DNA of 64,000 nucleotides, from contig JAMXBD010000638.1 of NCBI GenBank assembly GCA_024138025.1, positions 496,001 to 560,000 of the forward strand, read 5' to 3'. The notes under the pieces are model-generated. The model was not told the DNA's origin and did no database searches. It saw only the letters and a list, made by a program, of their open reading frames with translations. How positions within the stretch are numbered: position 1 is the first letter of the stretch; each line of letters starts with the position of its first letter. Shown here in pieces: positions 60,707 through 64,000 of the stretch. A program made the position numbers and the translations under genes. Origin of the DNA: Combretum micranthum (lineage: Eukaryota; Streptophyta; Magnoliopsida; Myrtales; Combretaceae).

Positions 60707-63700
60707 TGTCACGCCCCGTAGGGTATCCTAAACGTAACAGCCCGCCACATACTAAATAAGACTCTCGAGTTCCCTACCCAAGCCCTTCGGGAGTCTTAAG
60801 TAGATGTAAGGCGTTCCTTTACGACAATATAATACTTCAACAAATGGAGTTAAACAGTTTAATGTGGCATTCATTAGCCATAGATGATAAATCAAAACGC
60901 ATAATTAGAGTTTACAAAATCTAAGGAGCATTCCCCCGCAAAATAATAACAAGTCCATTACAGTCATCCAGAGTCCTTAGTTTCCAACGGAAGTCTATAC
61001 AAAAAGAATGGATTAAACTTCTAGGGGAAACTCCTATCTCCGGTACCTGTGCTGTGGCTTGCCTCGGCCTAAGCCATATAAACTTATGCTGCAATAGATA
61101 AAAACTATGGGGGCGTAAGCTAACTAGCTTAGTGAGTAATAACTTCCATAACACAATTAAATACAATTCATTCAAACAAGTGATTATTCAAGCAAGTGTA
61201 TGCACCAAACAAATGTGATCAACAAACATATGACCAACAGGAAATCATATGTGGATGGACTTGCGCTCTCCATCCCGGGTTAGCAGATTAACGAATCCTG
61301 CGGTACGACGCCGTTTAAGCTTACGGTCAACTAACAATATTTCGTTTTATGGATCACGATTAACCAACAAATTCGTTTTATGGATCACGATTAACCAACA
61401 TATTCGTTTTATGGGTCACGAAAAACCAACCAATGCGAATGCTCCAACCCCATCGTGATATGAATGGATTCAATTTACAATTGAAGTCGAATATTCCTTA
61501 ATTCAATTCTTTTAGGTGTCCAACAAGTATTCGCAGACATTCATCATAAGCTACTAGCTAGTCAATCAATAGTTTAACACCCGGTTTCGATATTCCTTAG
61601 GTCCCATTTCACATATCAACAGTAGGCAACATATATAACTCCCATATACCCCATCATGCATATACAATTTCTTTTTATCTTTACCTATACCACTAGTGCC
61701 ACTACATTACAATCACATTCATTAATTGAGAGTGGAAGTAAAACTCACTCGGCCATTGGACGCCAGTCTTCCTAATAGTAGTAGTCGGGAGGTAGGGTGT
61801 CGTCCTGCTCGAGATCACCTACCAAGCAAGAATAATCCTAATGAGATTCTCATTATGTAACTAAATCAAGCTACACATCTAAACTAAATGAATTCAGATT
61901 TCTCGCTATTTGCGGAAGTTCCAACTTAAAACGGCCATAACTTGGTCATTTCAACTAGGAATTTTGCAAATTTTATATCGATCTCTATCTACTTCGAAAG
62001 ATCTATCTATTTCTAATATTAAACTCAAGTTTTGAAAATAGTAAAGTCACGGAACAGTAGGATCAGATCTGTTCCACACTTTCTCCAATTCTGACAATTT
62101 GTTTTGCTTTTGGTAAGAAATGTTCCTAGTTGATAATCCATGCATGAATGATATAGGAATGAATTACCAACATGAATGCCATGTAATGGACTCAATATAT
62201 GCATGGTCATGATGATTTTGTGATAATAAACTCTTATGAACTCCTAAGTGTTAGAAAATTCCGTAAAGGTTATTTCCAAAAAGCTATTCTTCCACTTTAC
62301 ACTCCTTAGGGTTTCTTTGACTTTTAATCTTGTAATCCACTTGTTATCTAACTAAAAATAAGTTCTCAAAGTCTATATTAATCATGGCCCTCATTTATGC
62401 ATAAAAATTCCCATTTTTCATTTGGTAAACATGTCTTTAAACAAGTTTTTTGTAAAAATAAGAATTTTCCAAATTTCATTTTCTTGCATTTTTCTTAAGG
62501 GAAAACTTGTCTAATGCATTAAAAATTGAAGCTCCAATATATATATATCTAAGGACTTCATTTAGCTTATAAAACATCCAATTTAGACTTAAATACCAAG
62601 TGTTCTTGTAGGCATGAACCTAAGTTACGAATTTTAACTATTGATCAACATACCAATATTTTTCATTCTAACTCCACCACTTGTTTTACATTCCTATCAT
62701 GCCTAAACTCATCTAAACTTATAAAAATTATCCTTTCAAGATATCTACTACACATACCCTTCATTTTTCATATGAAATATGAGTTCAAAAGTGATTTTGG
62801 TGGTCTTTAAAGTAGGGTTTCCATTTCATCCGAATTTTCAACATTACATATTTGACAAAGTCCTTCCTTTTTCAATGATCTTGCTTCCTATATGTAAAGA
62901 TCCACTATCTAACACCTCTATACATGATCAAGACTACATTTTTATGATCATCAATGCATGGAAATAAAAATAACTCTATGATCATACATGTACATGAAGT
63001 TGTGGATGTCTAAACCTTAGATCTACTAAATATAATGCATGAATCATGGATCTCATGGCATGAACAATAATATATATGCAAGATCTTTACTTTACATGCA
63101 TGAACAAGAAGATATCTTAGTATAAACACATCAACACACTAGATCCATGTCTTGTGATGGCTTGATATTCTTGTTCATGTGTTTTCATGTCCCTAGCAAG
63201 AGCTTATGGGGATTAAATGAGAAAACACACAAGATATAGTCTTGCTAAGAACAAAGCTCAAATACACATACCAATGGAGTCTTGAAGGAGAAAAGAAGAA
63301 GAAACAAGTTGAAAAAGTGAGAGGATGGGGGAGAGGGGCTCACGGCACCACTAGAGAGAAAAGAGAGGGTTTTTGTTCTTTTCCAAATTTGAAACAAGAA
63401 GAAAATGAAGAGAGAGAGAGAAAAATATGTATATATATGAAGTGAATTAGGGTTTATTAATGAATAAAAATTGCAAAAATAATTCAAATGAGAGAAAATA
63501 AAAGGGGGGGGGGGGGGGGGGGGGGGGCGCATCTCGGCCACTCAAGGGTGTGTGTGTGTGTGTGTTTGAAATTTTTGATATTTGTAATTTAGTTAATTAA
63601 AATGTAATAAATGTGATAATTGATTAAGAGACAAAATTTCTTGGAAAAGAAAATTGAAATGAGTAGTTGTAAGGATGTAAGAATAGGGTATGGGTAGTGT

Positions 63701-64000
63701 GTAGTGTAGGTTGTACTTGTGAATAGTAGACAAGACATCTACTTTACCGGTTGTTCCGAAAACACAGGAAAAACCATAACTGTAATTTTTATAGCTCGGA
63801 AAATTACGAAATTGATATTTTTGGAATCCTTATAAAATTACGGTTCTAATGAATATTCCAAAATATTTTTCTGAATCCGTGGTCCGGAACACGCTTTTTC
63901 GTAATTGAGCTCGGGAAGGCTCGGAATTGAAAAATTCCTGAATTTAAAACTTTCAAAGGTTTAAAATGTACTTTAAAACAATAATTCAACTTCATTTACT
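60707..64000 (-). mobile_element. Long LTR of the 19117 family, running off the window
   Basis: Starts TGTCACGCCCCGTAGGGTATC, equivalent to 19117, and follows the same blocks: GGGGGCGTAAGC near 61110, AACTCACTCGGCCATTGG near 61743, and a TATA-like box near 63430. It cuts the transposase frame after GAACT (60702-60706), the presumed left target duplication. The right end is outside the window. Orientation is minus, by comparison with the TATA box and end style of the family. Confidence 0.65.
63504..63527 (+). repeat. Run of 24 G
   Basis: An uninterrupted poly-G tract in the promoter-proximal part of the LTR, followed by CGC and, 20 bases on, a (GT)n run at 63548-63565. It could form a G-quadruplex, or its length could be a sequencing or assembly artefact. 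Confidence 0.9.

Noticed and set aside
63245..63541. 98-codon minus-strand frame starting with a poly-proline run
   Set aside because: The proline run is the 24-G tract read on the other strand, and the rest is T-rich low complexity.

Overview
The window is plant nuclear DNA. It is AT-rich, holds one ordinary multi-exon gene with GT-AG introns, and is otherwise mostly transposable elements nested in one another. A flowering plant, probably a eudicot, is the best guess. An SMG1-like fragment is present, and SMG1 is absent from Arabidopsis, so a close Arabidopsis relative is unlikely. The species cannot be fixed from sequence alone.

Layout. Bases 187-2955 are a solo LTR with a perfect 5-bp target duplication. 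Bases 2961-11700 are degenerate repeat DNA with a 0.9-kb hAT-like non-autonomous DNA transposon at 8952-9857. Bases about 11800-17900 hold the only intact host gene: an RNFT-type membrane RING-finger ubiquitin ligase, 8 coding exons, 468 residues, plus strand. Bases 19117-23698 are a 4.6-kb solo LTR. Bases 23699-27788 are degenerate, with a possible protease remnant of an old retroelement. A second hAT-like element lies at 27789-28746 in the opposite orientation. Bases 28954 to about 38750 are a Copia-like LTR, split at 29347-37677 by a long LTR with target duplication GTCAG, which is itself split by a fragment of the 19117-23698 family. Bases 38890-39360 look like a CACTA terminus. Bases about 39365-55414 are one more long LTR, in plus orientation, split by the centrepiece of the window. 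Bases 60372-60706 are the start of a CACTA (TNP2-type) transposase, cut by another long LTR that runs off the window.

The centrepiece is a 12,099-bp LTR retrotransposon at 40674-52772. It has 648- and 657-bp LTRs, target duplication CATGT, a tRNA-Arg-type primer binding site and a purine-rich tract. It keeps a frame-broken gag-protease gene of Tat/Ogre type, and I recognise no reverse transcriptase, RNase H or integrase. Where pol should lie it carries pieces of at least five unrelated host genes in both orientations: a PLS-type PPR piece (-), an ABCB6/ABCB20-like ABC transporter piece (-), a P-class PPR piece (+), the N-terminus of Mediator subunit MED33 (-) and a C-terminal SMG1-like piece (+). 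One or two further pieces are unidentified. It reads as a non-autonomous retroelement that acquired and rearranged host gene fragments. Hand-counted LTR divergence is about 3 percent, so it is fairly young and lies inside older repeats.

Only the RNFT-like gene is expected to make a normal host protein. Everything else is TE sequence or captured fragments whose plausible effects are chimeric transcripts or small RNAs against the donor genes.
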